DNA from: Caulobacter rhizosphaerae
GTDB lineage: Bacteria > Pseudomonadota > Alphaproteobacteria > Caulobacterales > Caulobacteraceae
Direction of reading: 5' to 3'
Assembly (NCBI RefSeq): GCF_010977555.1
Contig: NZ_CP048815.1
Span: 3,464,501-3,528,500, forward strand
Length of the DNA stretch: 64,000 nt
Position numbers and translations under genes: made by a program. This document shows positions 35,481 to 44,913 of this stretch, in pieces. A model generated the notes under the pieces. The model made no database searches, was not told the DNA's origin, and saw only the letters and a program-made list of their open reading frames with translations. Within the stretch, counting starts at the first letter, position 1. Each line of letters opens with the position of its first letter.

Positions 35481-35515
35481 TATCTTACTCACTAAGATAT
35501 TCTGAAACTAAGATA
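35481..35515. promoter_or_regulatory. Candidate MarR operator
   Basis: TATCTTA (35481-35487) and TAAGATA (35493-35499) form a 7-bp dyad with a 5-base centre. A third TAAGATA (35509-35515) repeats the second arm 16 bp further. They occupy the whole divergent promoter region of the MarR gene and the membrane-protein gene. Confidence 0.7.
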
Positions 35516-35537
35516 CCATCTTCGGAGGAATCGACCA

Positions 35538-35993
35538 ATGGACATCGCCGTCGCCACGGCCTTCGCCGCCTTGATCCTGGTCGCCGGCAGCCTGGGCGGC
35601 GGCGTCTACGAGACCACGCTGATCGACCGGTTGTGGCCCGACAATCCCGCGCTGGTCCAGCCCAGCCGAGGCGGCATCAATCGCAAACGGTTCTGGATGC
35701 CGGCGCACTTCGCCTTCGAGGCCCTGCTGGGCGCGGCGCTGTGGAGCGCCTGGACCCGTCCCGATGCGCGCCGGTGGCTGCTGGCGGCCCTGGTCGCCCA
35801 CGTGGCGATGCGGGCCTGGTCGTTCGCCTATTTCATTCCGCGCGCGATAGCGTTCGAGAAGGCCGGCGATTTCAACGCCGACCAGCATGCCCGCGCCATG
35901 ACCTGGGTCCGCGCCAGCGGCTGGCGGCTGCTGCTGGACCTGGCCGCCGCCGCGTCGCTGTGCCTGGCGATCATCGCCCTGCTGGCGACCTGA
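35538..35993 (+). CDS. Integral membrane protein controlled by divergent MarR regulator
   Basis: This 151-residue protein has about four membrane helices, at 5-22, 55-75, 78-98 and 130-150. Between them is a soluble loop containing RAWSFAYFIPRAIAFEKAGD. It resembles the DUF1772-type small membrane proteins, though weakly. A ribosome-binding site (CGGAGGAA) precedes the ATG. The divergent MarR regulator suggests induction by a small molecule. Function is unknown. Confidence 0.75.
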   Translation: MDIAVATAFAALILVAGSLGGGVYETTLIDRLWPDNPALVQPSRGGINRKRFWMPAHFAFEALLGAALWSAWTRPDARRWLLAALVAHVAMRAWSFAYFIPRAIAFEKAGDFNADQHARAMTWVRASGWRLLLDLAAAASLCLAIIALLAT

Positions 35994-35995
35994 CC

Positions 35996-36964
35996 TCACC
36001 AGACCAGCCCGGTCGTCTTCAGCCGCACCCGCGCCAGGGTGTGGTTCGAAGCGAGGAACAGGGTGCGGCCGTCCTCGCCGAACGCGCAGTTGGCGATGGC
36101 CGTGCCCGTCTCGATCACCCCGATCAACTCGGCCTGCGACGTCAGCACCAGCACCCCGCCTGGGCCGGTGGCGTAGAGCCGGCCCTCGGTGTCCAGGCAC
36201 AGGCCGTCCGGTAGGCCCGGGCCGCCGGCCGCCCGCAGCGGCATGGCGTCGAAGAACAAGGCCTTTGACGTGGGCAGGCCGTCCGCCCCCAGGTCGTAGA
36301 CCACCAGCTTGGGATCGTCGGGATCCGAGACCGAAACATAGAGCCGGCTCTGGTCGGGCGACAGGGCGATCCCGTTCGGGAAGCTCAGTTCGGCGTCCAG
36401 CAGGTCCAAAGTTCCGTCCGGGCGCAGGCGATAGACGCCGTTGAAGTCCAGCTCGCGCAGCGGCGAGGCGTTGCGGCCCTTCAGGCCGTAGGTGGGATCG
36501 GTGAAATAGATCGCCCCCGTCTTCGCCACCGCCAGGTCGTTGGGGCTGTTGAACCGCTTGCCCTGCCAACGGTCGATTACGAAGGTCTTTTCGCGCGTCT
36601 TCAGGTCGATCCTGGCCAGGGCGCGGTTGCCGTGGTCGCAAGCCAGCAGATGACCCGTCGCGTCCAGCGCCATGCCGTTCTGGCCCGGCTCGGCGAAGGC
36701 GTCGGTGGGCGGGCCGTCATAGCCCGAGGGGTTCAGGACCTCGCTGACGCCGTCCGCCGCGCTCCAGCGGTACATGACGTTGCCCGGCACGTCGGAGAAC
36801 ACCAGGTAACCGCCGTCGCGCACCCAGACCGGGCCTTCAGCCCAGATGAAGCCGTCGGCCAGCTGCTGGATCTCGGCGTCCGGCGCGACGACGGCGTCGA
36901 GCTTGGACGAAAGCCGGTGGATCTGGCCGACGATCGGATAGGTCATGGCGGACGCCTCGCTCAC
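35996..36964 (-). CDS. SMP-30/gluconolactonase-family hydrolase
   Basis: This 322-residue six-bladed beta-propeller protein has conserved EGPVWVRDGGYLVFSDVP (metal ligand Glu), the SPNDLAVAKTGAIYFTDPTYG ligand region and GLPDGLCLDTEGRLYAT (catalytic Asp). Family members hydrolyse aldonolactones using calcium or zinc. The start is GTG and overlaps the glpK stop (GTGA). It is convergent with the membrane-protein gene, with 2 bases between the stops. Confidence 0.9.
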   Translation of the reverse strand: MSEASAMTYPIVGQIHRLSSKLDAVVAPDAEIQQLADGFIWAEGPVWVRDGGYLVFSDVPGNVMYRWSAADGVSEVLNPSGYDGPPTDAFAEPGQNGMALDATGHLLACDHGNRALARIDLKTREKTFVIDRWQGKRFNSPNDLAVAKTGAIYFTDPTYGLKGRNASPLRELDFNGVYRLRPDGTLDLLDAELSFPNGIALSPDQSRLYVSVSDPDDPKLVVYDLGADGLPTSKALFFDAMPLRAAGGPGLPDGLCLDTEGRLYATGPGGVLVLTSQAELIGVIETGTAIANCAFGEDGRTLFLASNHTLARVRLKTTGLVW

Positions 36965-38451
36965 GAACGCACCCGCGGCAACGCATCCAGCCAGCGGGCG
37001 TAGGCGGCCTCGCGGGTCACCGTGTCGAACGCCGGCGTCAGCACCTCCGCCTCCGGCCGCGCCTTCACCGCGTCCTCGACCGAGCCGTAGACCCCCGCCC
37101 CCACCCCGGCGAACAGAGCCGCGCCCAGGGCGGTGGTCTCCTGGTAGCTGGCCCGGTGCACGGGCAGGCCGGTCAGGTCGGCCAGGCGCTGGCTGAACCA
37201 GGCGCTCTTGGCCATGCCGCCGTCGATGCGCAGGGCCGCGTCTTCGAAGGCCGAAGGAGCGTCGGCCCGCATGGCCTCGATCAGGTCGCGGCCCTGGAAG
37301 ACGCAGGAGTCGAAGGTGGCCTGGGCGATCTCGGCCAGGCCGGCGTCACGGGTCAGGCCGAACACCGCGCCGCGCGCCTCGGCGTCCCACCACGGCGCGC
37401 CCAGGCCGGTGAAGGCGGGCACCACCACCACCCCGTGGTCGCCGCGCGCCGTGCGGGCCAGGGCCTCGGCCCCGCGCGGTCCGCCCGTCACGCCCAGCCC
37501 CTCGTTCAGCCACTGGATCGCCGCCCCGGCCACGAAGATCGAGCCCTCCAGGGCATAGGTCGTCCGCCCGCCGACCCGCGCCGCCACAGTGGTCAGCAGT
37601 CGCGACGCCGAATGCGGCCGGGTCTCGCCGGTATTGACCAGCATGAAGCCGCCGGTGCCGTAGGTGACCTTCATCTCACCCGGATGGATGCAGCCCTGCC
37701 CCATCAGCGCCGCCTGCTGGTCGCCGGCCACGCCGCGGATCGGCAGGGGCCGGCCCAGGATGTCCGGCGTCACCCGGCCGTAGTCGGCGGCGCAGTCCAG
37801 CACCGCCGGCAGCAGGGCGCGCGGCACATCGAACAGGGCCAGCATCTCATCCGACCAGTCCTGGGCCTGGATGTCGAACAGCAGGGTGCGCGAGGCGTTG
37901 GTGGCGTCGGTGACGTGCGCCTCTTTTCCCGTCAGCCTCCAAATGACCCAACTGTCGATCGTGCCGCACAGCAGCTCGCCCGCCTCGGCCCGGCGGCGCG
38001 CGCCCGGGACCTTGTCGAGGATCCAGGCGATCTTGGTGCCCGAGAAATAGGGGTCCAGCAGCAGGCCGGTGGCGGCGGTGACCGCCGGCTCGTGGCCTTC
38101 GTCGCGCAGCCGGTCGCAGACCTCGGCGGTGCGCCGGTCCTGCCAGACGATGGCCGGATGGATCGGCCGGCCGGTGGCCTTGTCCCAGACCACCACGGTC
38201 TCGCGCTGGTTGGTGATCCCCAGGGCGACGATGTCGGCGCTGTCGCGGTCGCACTTTTCGACCGTGTCGCGCAGCACGCCCACGCAGGCGGCGTAGATCT
38301 CGTCGGCGTCGTGCTCGACCCAGCCGTCGCGCGGATAGCTCTGGCGCAGCGGTCGGCTAGCGTCGCACACCGGCTTGCCGTCGGCCTGGAACAGGATGGC
38401 CCGGGTGCTGGTGGTGCCCTGATCGAGCGCGAGGATCAGAGGTTGGCCCAT
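36961..38451 (-). CDS. glpK: Glycerol kinase
   Basis: This 496-residue FGGY-family kinase phosphorylates glycerol to glycerol 3-phosphate. Boxes are LALDQGTTSTRAILF, GITNQRETVVVWD, PIHPAIVWQDRRT, GLLLDPYFSGTKIAWILD, GVAGDQQAALMGQ and YGTGGFMLVNTG, which are glycerol-kinase specific. No glpF or glpD is adjacent. Its partner in the operon is a lactonase, which is unusual. Confidence 0.95.
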   Translation of the reverse strand: MGQPLILALDQGTTSTRAILFQADGKPVCDASRPLRQSYPRDGWVEHDADEIYAACVGVLRDTVEKCDRDSADIVALGITNQRETVVVWDKATGRPIHPAIVWQDRRTAEVCDRLRDEGHEPAVTAATGLLLDPYFSGTKIAWILDKVPGARRRAEAGELLCGTIDSWVIWRLTGKEAHVTDATNASRTLLFDIQAQDWSDEMLALFDVPRALLPAVLDCAADYGRVTPDILGRPLPIRGVAGDQQAALMGQGCIHPGEMKVTYGTGGFMLVNTGETRPHSASRLLTTVAARVGGRTTYALEGSIFVAGAAIQWLNEGLGVTGGPRGAEALARTARGDHGVVVVPAFTGLGAPWWDAEARGAVFGLTRDAGLAEIAQATFDSCVFQGRDLIEAMRADAPSAFEDAALRIDGGMAKSAWFSQRLADLTGLPVHRASYQETTALGAALFAGVGAGVYGSVEDAVKARPEAEVLTPAFDTVTREAAYARWLDALPRVRS

Positions 38452-38593
38452 GCGTCAGCGTCTCCCTGGCGATCTTTCTTCCGCGGCATCGCGACGCTTG
38501 TTGTCGTCCATGCGTGGATTCCCTTGTTTAAGCATGTTTTCATCTGACGCCGCCAAGGTCCCTCTTGGTTAAGCTCGGATTTCGAGGAGGCTG

Positions 38594-39712
38594 GTGAGCC
38601 CTTCCGCCCAGACCGCGCAGCTCCTGTCCCTGGCTCGCAGCCGCGAGCCGGCCGATCGCGAGCGCCTGCTCGTCGGCATCGTGGAGATGTGCGACGCCGG
38701 CCAGGCCGAGGGCCGCCCGACCGCGCCCGAGGTCCAGATCCTGCTCGACTCGATCTTCATGACGCTGGTGGTCGAGGCCGAGCGCGACATCCGCGCCCGG
38801 CTGGCCCAGAGCCTGGCCGACGCCGCCTGGGCCCCGCCGGCCCTGATCAACATCCTGGCCCTGGACGAGATCGAGATCGCCCGGCCGGTCATCGCCCGCA
38901 GCCCGATCCTGCAGGACCATGACCTGATCCGACTGCTGGTCCAGGCCACGCTGGAGCACCAGATCGAGATCGCCCGCCGCCCGCAGCTGTCGCCGGCGGT
39001 GGTTGAGGCGATCCTGGCCAAGGACGAGTCGGCCGTGCTGACCGCCCTGGCCTCCAACCCGACCGCCCAGATCTCGCCCGAAGGCCTGCGCCAGCTGGTC
39101 GACAAGGCCCGCGACGTGGTCGCCCTGCGCTCGCCCCTGGCCCGGCATCCCAATCTCTCCGGCGACCTGGCCGAGCAGCTTTACCTGTGGGTAGGCCGCG
39201 CCCTGCGCGACACTCTCACGGCGCGCTTCCAGCTGGACCCCGACCGGATGGCCAAGGCCGTCGAGGCCGCTCTGCGCGGCGCCCATTCCGGGGCCGAGGT
39301 CGTCGACAGCCGGCCGGGCGTCGAACAGGCCGAGGACCGCGAGGAGATGGAGGCGGCCCTGGTCGAGAAACTGGACGCCGCCGGCCAGCTGCGGCCCGGC
39401 TACCTGCTGCGGGTGCTGCGCGAACGCCGCCTGCCGCTGTTCCTGTTCGCCCTGGCCCGCCTGGGCCGCTTCGACGTGCGCCAGGTGCGGCGAGCGGTCG
39501 ACAGCGACCGTCCCGAGCTGCTGGCCCTGGCCTGCTCGGCGGTGGGGATCGACCGCAGCGTCTTCCCGACCATCCTGGCCCATGTGCGCGAACTGAACGG
39601 CGGCCGTCCCGGCGGCGGCGCCGAAGCCGCCCGCAAGGCCAGCGGCGCCTTCGGCCCCTTCGCCCCCGACATCGCGGCCATGGCGTTCCGCCGGGCCGTC
39701 AGCGCGGCGTGA
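38594..39712 (+). CDS. DUF2336 domain-containing protein
   Basis: This 372-residue helical-repeat protein is conserved in alphaproteobacteria. The typical start is a motif around [18 protein letters not shown], followed by HEAT-like repeats ([26 protein letters not shown] pattern) where each repeat is about 35-40 residues. The GTG start has GGAGG upstream. No enzyme motif is present. The function is unknown; a protein-binding or scaffold role in signalling is possible. It lies 43 bp upstream of the NAD kinase gene. Confidence 0.88.
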   Translation: MSPSAQTAQLLSLARSREPADRERLLVGIVEMCDAGQAEGRPTAPEVQILLDSIFMTLVVEAERDIRARLAQSLADAAWAPPALINILALDEIEIARPVIARSPILQDHDLIRLLVQATLEHQIEIARRPQLSPAVVEAILAKDESAVLTALASNPTAQISPEGLRQLVDKARDVVALRSPLARHPNLSGDLAEQLYLWVGRALRDTLTARFQLDPDRMAKAVEAALRGAHSGAEVVDSRPGVEQAEDREEMEAALVEKLDAAGQLRPGYLLRVLRERRLPLFLFALARLGRFDVRQVRRAVDSDRPELLALACSAVGIDRSVFPTILAHVRELNGGRPGGGAEAARKASGAFGPFAPDIAAMAFRRAVSAA

Positions 39713-39755
39713 ACCCAGGTTTGACAACCCCGCCCCGATCCAGCCTCTTGGCGGC

Positions 39756-40538
39756 ATGTTCCAGCCCCTGCCCTTCGTGACTCGCCTGACCTTCAAGGCC
39801 AGTGACCGCCCCGAGGCGCAGGAGGCGCGCGAACGGCTGGCGGTGCGCTACGGTGACGCAGGCGAGGAGAACGCCCAGGTGATCGTGGCCCTGGGCGGCG
39901 ATGGATTCATGCTGGAGACCCTGCATGACACCCTGCAACGCCAGACCCCGATCTATGGCATGAACCGTGGCTCGGTCGGCTTCCTGATGAACGAATACAG
40001 CGAGGACGACCTGCTGGAGCGGATCAACGTCGCGGAACGGGCCGTCATCCACCCGCTGGCCATGGTCGCCATCGACGCCAACCGCAAGCAGCACCGGGCC
40101 CTGGCCATCAACGAGGTGTCGCTGCTGCGCCAGACCCGGCAGACCGCCAAGCTGCGCATCAGCATCGACGGCAAGGTGCGGATGGGCGAGTTGGTCTGCG
40201 ACGGCGCCCTGCTGGCCACCCCCGCCGGGTCGACGGCCTACAACCTGTCGGCCCACGGTCCGATCATTCCGATCGGCGCCCAGGTCCTGGCCCTCACCCC
40301 GATCAGCGCCTTCCGCCCTCGCCGCTGGCGTGGCGCGCTTTTGCCGCAGACCGCCAGGGTGACGTTCGAGGTGCTTGAGTGCGATAAAAGACCGGTAAGC
40401 GCCGTGGCCGACAATTTCGAGGTTCGCGACGTCGTCGAGGTTCACATCGCCGAGGACAGCAGCGCCAGCCTTTCCATGCTCTTCGACGCAGGTCGAAGCC
40501 TAGAAGAGCGGGTTCTGACGGAGCAGTTCTCGGCCTGA
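39756..40538 (+). CDS. nadK: NAD kinase
   Basis: This 260-residue NAD kinase makes NADP. The motif [16 protein letters not shown] carries the catalytic GGDG, and [17 protein letters not shown] is the second conserved NAD-binding region. The protein is of the short alphaproteobacterial type, with an N-terminal extension of only a few residues. The following HPt gene is on the same strand after 120 bp. Confidence 0.95.
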   Translation: MFQPLPFVTRLTFKASDRPEAQEARERLAVRYGDAGEENAQVIVALGGDGFMLETLHDTLQRQTPIYGMNRGSVGFLMNEYSEDDLLERINVAERAVIHPLAMVAIDANRKQHRALAINEVSLLRQTRQTAKLRISIDGKVRMGELVCDGALLATPAGSTAYNLSAHGPIIPIGAQVLALTPISAFRPRRWRGALLPQTARVTFEVLECDKRPVSAVADNFEVRDVVEVHIAEDSSASLSMLFDAGRSLEERVLTEQFSA

Positions 40539-40658
40539 CAACACGGAGCACTATTGGTCAGGGCGCCACCCGCCCATTGGTCTGATTAAAACGGGCGTCT
40601 CATCTAATGTTAACGCCTTGATCCTATATTCCAGACCGATGCCCAGGGAGAAGCGTCC

Positions 40659-41141
40659 GTGACCAACAAGTCCGCCGCGGAAGTGATTCAGGTGCCGAAC
40701 ATGCTCAAGCTCAAGGTTGGCGGACGAGGCGGGATCGACATGGCGGCGATCGCCAAGGCCGAGGCCGCCCTCAAGAGCCTGTCGGGCAACTTCGCCCAGT
40801 GGCTGGACGACGAGATCGTCAAGCTGGAGGCCGCCCGCCAGGAGGTTCGCGCCCAGGGCCTGACCCCCGAGACCGTCGAGACCCTCTACCTGCGCGCCCA
40901 TGACCTGAAAGGCCTGGGAGCCACCTACGAATTCCCGCTGATCACCCGACTGGCCGGCTCGCTGTGCAAGCTGATCGACGATCCGGCGACGCGTCTCTCC
41001 GCCCCGATGTTCCTGGTCGACGCCCACATCGACGCCATCAAGGCCTGCGTGCGCGACGAGATCAAGGTCGACACCCACCCGGTGGGCAAGGTCCTGGCCG
41101 CAGAGCTGGAAGGCCGCGTGGCGGAATATCTGGCCGGCTGA
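40659..41141 (+). CDS. HPt (histidine phosphotransfer) domain protein
   Basis: This 160-residue protein has an HPt-like four-helix domain with the phosphoacceptor His81 in LRAHDLKGLGATYEFP. The first 30 residues are a separate basic/Val-rich lead. The GTG start has GGGAGAAG upstream. In Caulobacter, such stand-alone HPt proteins relay phosphate between hybrid kinases and response regulators; which system this serves cannot be told, as no kinase is adjacent. It is followed by a strong terminator. Confidence 0.88.
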   Translation: MTNKSAAEVIQVPNMLKLKVGGRGGIDMAAIAKAEAALKSLSGNFAQWLDDEIVKLEAARQEVRAQGLTPETVETLYLRAHDLKGLGATYEFPLITRLAGSLCKLIDDPATRLSAPMFLVDAHIDAIKACVRDEIKVDTHPVGKVLAAELEGRVAEYLAG

Positions 41142-41170
41142 TCGGCCGCCCCCTGCATTGAAGATCTGAA

Positions 41171-41200
41171 AAGCCCTGGTCCGCGCCGGGGCTTTTTTCT
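41171..41200 (+). terminator. Rho-independent terminator after the HPt gene
   Basis: The stem AAGCCCTGG (41171-41179) pairs with CCGGGGCTT (41186-41194), with one wobble pair and a 6-base loop. It is followed by a T-run (41193-41198). An A-run precedes it, so it could also work for the convergent folD transcript. Confidence 0.9.
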
Positions 41201-41244
41201 TTGCGCCATAACTCGCGGCGGAGGGCCGCGTCCGGAGAGGCCCG

Positions 41245-42123
41245 CTACCCCGCGATCCCGTTCAGCCGCTTGGCGGCGCTGACGGTGTTGGCCAGCAGCA
41301 TGGCGATGGTCATCGGCCCCACCCCGCCCGGAACGGGGGTGATGGCTCCGGCCACCCCCTTGGCCGCCTCGAAGTCGACATCCCCGACCAGGCGGGTCTT
41401 GCCGTCCTCCTTGGGGATGCGATTGATGCCGACGTCGATGACGGTCGCGCCCGGCTTGATCCAGTCACCCTTGACCATCTGCGGCCGGCCGACGGCGGCC
41501 ACCAGGATGTCGGCCTCGCGGCAGACCGCGGCCAGGTCCTGGGTGCGCGAGTGGGCGATGGTCACGGTGCAGTCGGCGGCCAGCAGCAGCTGGGCCATCG
41601 GCTTGCCCATCAGGTTCGAACGCCCGACCACCACCGCGCGCTTGCCGCGCAAGTCGCCGACCACGTCCCTGAGCAGCACCATGCAGCCGGCCGGCGTGCA
41701 GGCGGTCAGGGCCGGCAGGCCGCTGGCCAGGCGGCCCGCGTTGGTCACGGTCAGGCCGTCGACGTCCTTGTCGGGCGAGATCGCCGCGACGATGGCCGCC
41801 TGGCTCATATGGTCCGGCACCGGGAACTGCACCAGCACGCCGTGGATGGCCGGATCGTCGTTCAGCCGCTCGACCAGCGACAGCAGCTCGGCCTGCGAGG
41901 TCTCGGCCGGCAGGCGGTGGGTCTCCGAATGCATGCCGGCGGCCAGGGTCTGCTCGCCCTTGCTGCGCACATAGACCTGGCTGGCGGGATCCTCGCCGAC
42001 CAGCACCACCGCCAGACCCGGCGTCAGGTCGTGCTCGGCCTTCAGCCTGGCGACCTCGGCGGCGACCTGCTCGCGCAGTTGGGCGGCGAAGGCCTTGCCG
42101 TCGATGATTCTGGCTTGCGACAT
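41245..42123 (-). CDS. folD: Methylenetetrahydrofolate dehydrogenase / methenyltetrahydrofolate cyclohydrolase
   Basis: This 292-residue bifunctional enzyme interconverts one-carbon folates. Conserved segments are [22 protein letters not shown] in pattern (YVxxK with catalytic Lys), [17 protein letters not shown], PCTPxG as [22 protein letters not shown] and [18 protein letters not shown]. It is convergent with the HPt gene and divergent from crtY, with 109 bp to the latter start. Confidence 0.97.
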   Translation of the reverse strand: MSQARIIDGKAFAAQLREQVAAEVARLKAEHDLTPGLAVVLVGEDPASQVYVRSKGEQTLAAGMHSETHRLPAETSQAELLSLVERLNDDPAIHGVLVQFPVPDHMSQAAIVAAISPDKDVDGLTVTNAGRLASGLPALTACTPAGCMVLLRDVVGDLRGKRAVVVGRSNLMGKPMAQLLLAADCTVTIAHSRTQDLAAVCREADILVAAVGRPQMVKGDWIKPGATVIDVGINRIPKEDGKTRLVGDVDFEAAKGVAGAITPVPGGVGPMTIAMLLANTVSAAKRLNGIAG

Positions 42124-42232
42124 CGCCGTCTCCTGTTTGGCGTTGCCTAGCCCCTACCCTCGCGCCGCGCAATATCCGCCGCAACGCACAGGAAGTCGCT
42201 TGAGCTTCGCCCAATCATGCTAGAGCCGAGCG

Positions 42233-43420
42233 ATGGTCTCCGCGCCTCCGACCCAACGCGCCGACGTCGTCCTGGTGGGCGGCGGTCTGGCCAACGGCCT
42301 GATCGCCCTGCGGCTGAAGAGCCTGCGGCCGCGGCTGCGCGTGATCCTGCTGGAACAGGGCCCGACCCTGGGCGGCGAGCACACCTGGTGCCACTTCGCC
42401 ACCGACGTCGACGCGGTCGAGGCCGGCTGGCTGCGGCCGCTGATCGTCCATCGCTGGTCGGGCTACGAGGTTCGCTTTCCTGGCCACCAGCGACAGCTGC
42501 CGACCGACTACCTGGCCATCACCTCCGAGCGCCTGCACCAGGTGGTCGGCGCGGCCCTGGGCGCCGACGCCTGGCTGTCGGCCACCGTGGCGGACGTCAA
42601 TCCGCACCAGGTGACCCTGGCCGACGGCCGGACCATCGCGGCCGGGGCGGTGATCGACGGGCGCGGCCCGCGCCGAAGCCCCAGCCTGGCCCTGGGCTAC
42701 CAGAAGTTCGTCGGCCAAGGGGTGCGGCTGACCGCCCCCCACGGCCTGACCCGGCCGATCATCATGGACGCCACGGTCTCCCAGGAGGACGGCTACCGCT
42801 TCGTCTACGTCCTGCCGCTGGACGACATCCGCCTGCTGATCGAGGACACCCGCTACAGCGACGGCCCGGCCCTGGACCGGCCCGCCCTGCGCCGCGCCAT
42901 CGCCGCCTATGCCGAAGCTCAAGGCTGGACCATCGCCGAGGTCGAGCGCGAGGAGGATGGGATCCTTCCCATCGCCCTGGGCGGGGACATCGAGGCCTAC
43001 TGGCGCGAGGCTCCGCCCCAGCTCGCCGAGGTGGGCCTGCGCGCGGTCCTGTTCCAGCCGACCACCGGCTATTCCCTGCCCGACGCCGCCCGCCTGGCCG
43101 AGGCCGTGGCCGCCCTGCCGCGCGTCACCAGCGCCAGCGTCCGCGCCTGCGTCGAGGCCCGGTCCAAGACCGTCTGGCGGCAAAGGCGCTTCCTGCGGCT
43201 GTTGAACCGCATGCTGTTCCGGGCCTGTGCGCCGCAGGACCGCTACAAGGTGCTGGAGCGCTTCTACCGCCTGTCGCCCGGGCTTATCCAACGCTTCTAC
43301 GCCGCGCGGCTGACCCGGTGGGACAAGGCGCGGATCCTAATCGGCAAGCCGCCCGTGCCGGTCTCGGCGGCCATCAAGTGCATCGACGAACGCTCGGTGT
43401 CCGGAGGACAAGACGCATGA
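42233..43420 (+). CDS. crtY: Lycopene beta-cyclase
   Basis: This 395-residue flavoprotein closes both ends of lycopene to give beta-carotene. The N-terminal dinucleotide motif DVVLVGGGLANGLIALRL is followed by GEHTWCHF and by GAVIDGRGP, characteristic of CrtY. Later boxes are YRFVYVLPLD and LFQPTTGYSLPDAARL. It overlaps crtI by ATGA and leads the crtYIB block. Its promoter should lie in the 109-bp gap with folD. Confidence 0.96.
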   Translation: MVSAPPTQRADVVLVGGGLANGLIALRLKSLRPRLRVILLEQGPTLGGEHTWCHFATDVDAVEAGWLRPLIVHRWSGYEVRFPGHQRQLPTDYLAITSERLHQVVGAALGADAWLSATVADVNPHQVTLADGRTIAAGAVIDGRGPRRSPSLALGYQKFVGQGVRLTAPHGLTRPIIMDATVSQEDGYRFVYVLPLDDIRLLIEDTRYSDGPALDRPALRRAIAAYAEAQGWTIAEVEREEDGILPIALGGDIEAYWREAPPQLAEVGLRAVLFQPTTGYSLPDAARLAEAVAALPRVTSASVRACVEARSKTVWRQRRFLRLLNRMLFRACAPQDRYKVLERFYRLSPGLIQRFYAARLTRWDKARILIGKPPVPVSAAIKCIDERSVSGGQDA

Positions 43421-44913
43421 CGCAGACCAAGCCGAAGGCCGCCGTCATCGGCGCGGGGTTCGGGGGCCTGGCCCTGGCCGTCCGCCTGCAGTCCTCGGGC
43501 TTCGACGTCACCGTGTTCGAGGGCCGCGAGAAGCCGGGCGGCCGGGCCTATGTCTGGAACGACGAGGGCTTCACCTTCGACGCCGGCCCGACGGTGATCA
43601 CCGATCCCGATTGTCTGAAAGAACTGTTCGCGCTAAGCGGCCGCAAGATCGAAGACTATGTCGAGCTGCTGCCGGTCGATCCCTTCTATCGCCTGGTCTG
43701 GGAGGACGGCGACGTCTTCGACTACGTCAACGACCAGGAGAAGCTGGACGCCCAGATCGCCGCCCGCAACCCGGCCGACGTCGAGGGCTACCGCCGCTTC
43801 CACGCCTATTCCGAGGAGCTGTACCAGAAGGGCTATGTCGAGCTGGGCGCCGTACCGTTCCTCGACTTCGGCGCCATGCTGGCCAACGCCCCGGCCCTGA
43901 TGAAGCTGCAGGCCTGGCGCAGCGTCTATGACAAGGTCGCCGGCTTCGTGAAGGACGAGCACGTGCGCCAGGCGCTGTCGTTCCACAGCCTGCTGGTCGG
44001 CGGCAGCCCGTTCGCGACCTCGTCGATCTACGCCCTGATCCATGCGCTGGAGCGGCGCGGCGGCGTCTGGTTCCCGCGCGGCGGCACCCACGCCCTGATC
44101 CGGGCGCTGGTCAAATTGTTCCAGGACCTGGGCGGAACGATCCACCTGTCGGCGCCAATCCAGAAGATCACCACGAAGGCTGGCCGCGTCACCGGCGTGA
44201 TCCGCGCCGACGGCCAGTTCGAGGCCTTCGACACGGTCGCCTCCAACGCCGACGTCATGCACACCTATCGCCATCTTCTGGCCGACGATCCCCGGGGTCA
44301 GAAGGTCGGCAAGGCGCTGGAGGCTAAGCGCTGGAGCCCGTCGCTGTTCGTGGTCTATTTCGGGCTGAAGACCACGCACCCTGAAATCCGTCACCACACC
44401 ATCTGCTTCGGCAATCGCTATCGCGAGCTGATCGGCGAGATTTACGGTAAGGACGGCCTGGCCGACGACTTCTCGCTGTACCTGCACCACCCGACCGCCA
44501 GCGACCCGGCCATGGCGCCGGAGGGCTGCTCCAGCTTCTACGCCCTGTCGCCGGTGCCCAACCTGAAGACGGCCAACATCGACTGGTCGGTCGAGGGGCC
44601 GCGGTACCGCGACAAGATCCTGGCCTATCTGGAGAAGCACTACATCCCGGGCCTTACCGCCGATCTCGTCACCAGCCGCTTTATCACCCCGGACGACTTC
44701 GTGACCGACCTCAACGCCTGGAAGGGCGCGGCCTTCTCGCTGGAGCCGATCCTCACCCAGAGCGCCTTCTTCCGCACCCACAACCGCGACGACGTGATCC
44801 CCAACCTCTATTTCGTCGGGGCCGGAACACACCCGGGCGCCGGCATCCCCGGCGTGGTCGGCTCGGCCAAGGCGACGGCGGGGCTGATGATCGACGACTA
44901 CCGGCCCGCATGA
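43417..44913 (+). CDS. crtI: Phytoene desaturase (lycopene-forming)
   Basis: This 498-residue FAD-dependent CrtI introduces four double bonds in phytoene to make lycopene. Motifs include AAVIGAGFGGLALAVRLQ for FAD, KPGGRAYVW, DAGPTVITDP and the C-terminal YFVGAGTHPGAGIPGVVGSA. Both junctions are ATGA overlaps with crtY and crtB. Confidence 0.97.
   Translation: MTQTKPKAAVIGAGFGGLALAVRLQSSGFDVTVFEGREKPGGRAYVWNDEGFTFDAGPTVITDPDCLKELFALSGRKIEDYVELLPVDPFYRLVWEDGDVFDYVNDQEKLDAQIAARNPADVEGYRRFHAYSEELYQKGYVELGAVPFLDFGAMLANAPALMKLQAWRSVYDKVAGFVKDEHVRQALSFHSLLVGGSPFATSSIYALIHALERRGGVWFPRGGTHALIRALVKLFQDLGGTIHLSAPIQKITTKAGRVTGVIRADGQFEAFDTVASNADVMHTYRHLLADDPRGQKVGKALEAKRWSPSLFVVYFGLKTTHPEIRHHTICFGNRYRELIGEIYGKDGLADDFSLYLHHPTASDPAMAPEGCSSFYALSPVPNLKTANIDWSVEGPRYRDKILAYLEKHYIPGLTADLVTSRFITPDDFVTDLNAWKGAAFSLEPILTQSAFFRTHNRDDVIPNLYFVGAGTHPGAGIPGVVGSAKATAGLMIDDYRPA

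Noticed and set aside
42217..44913. A long fused frame spanning crtY and crtI
   Set aside because: Its first half is an out-of-frame reading of crtY; only the part from the ATG at 43417 is the real crtI frame.
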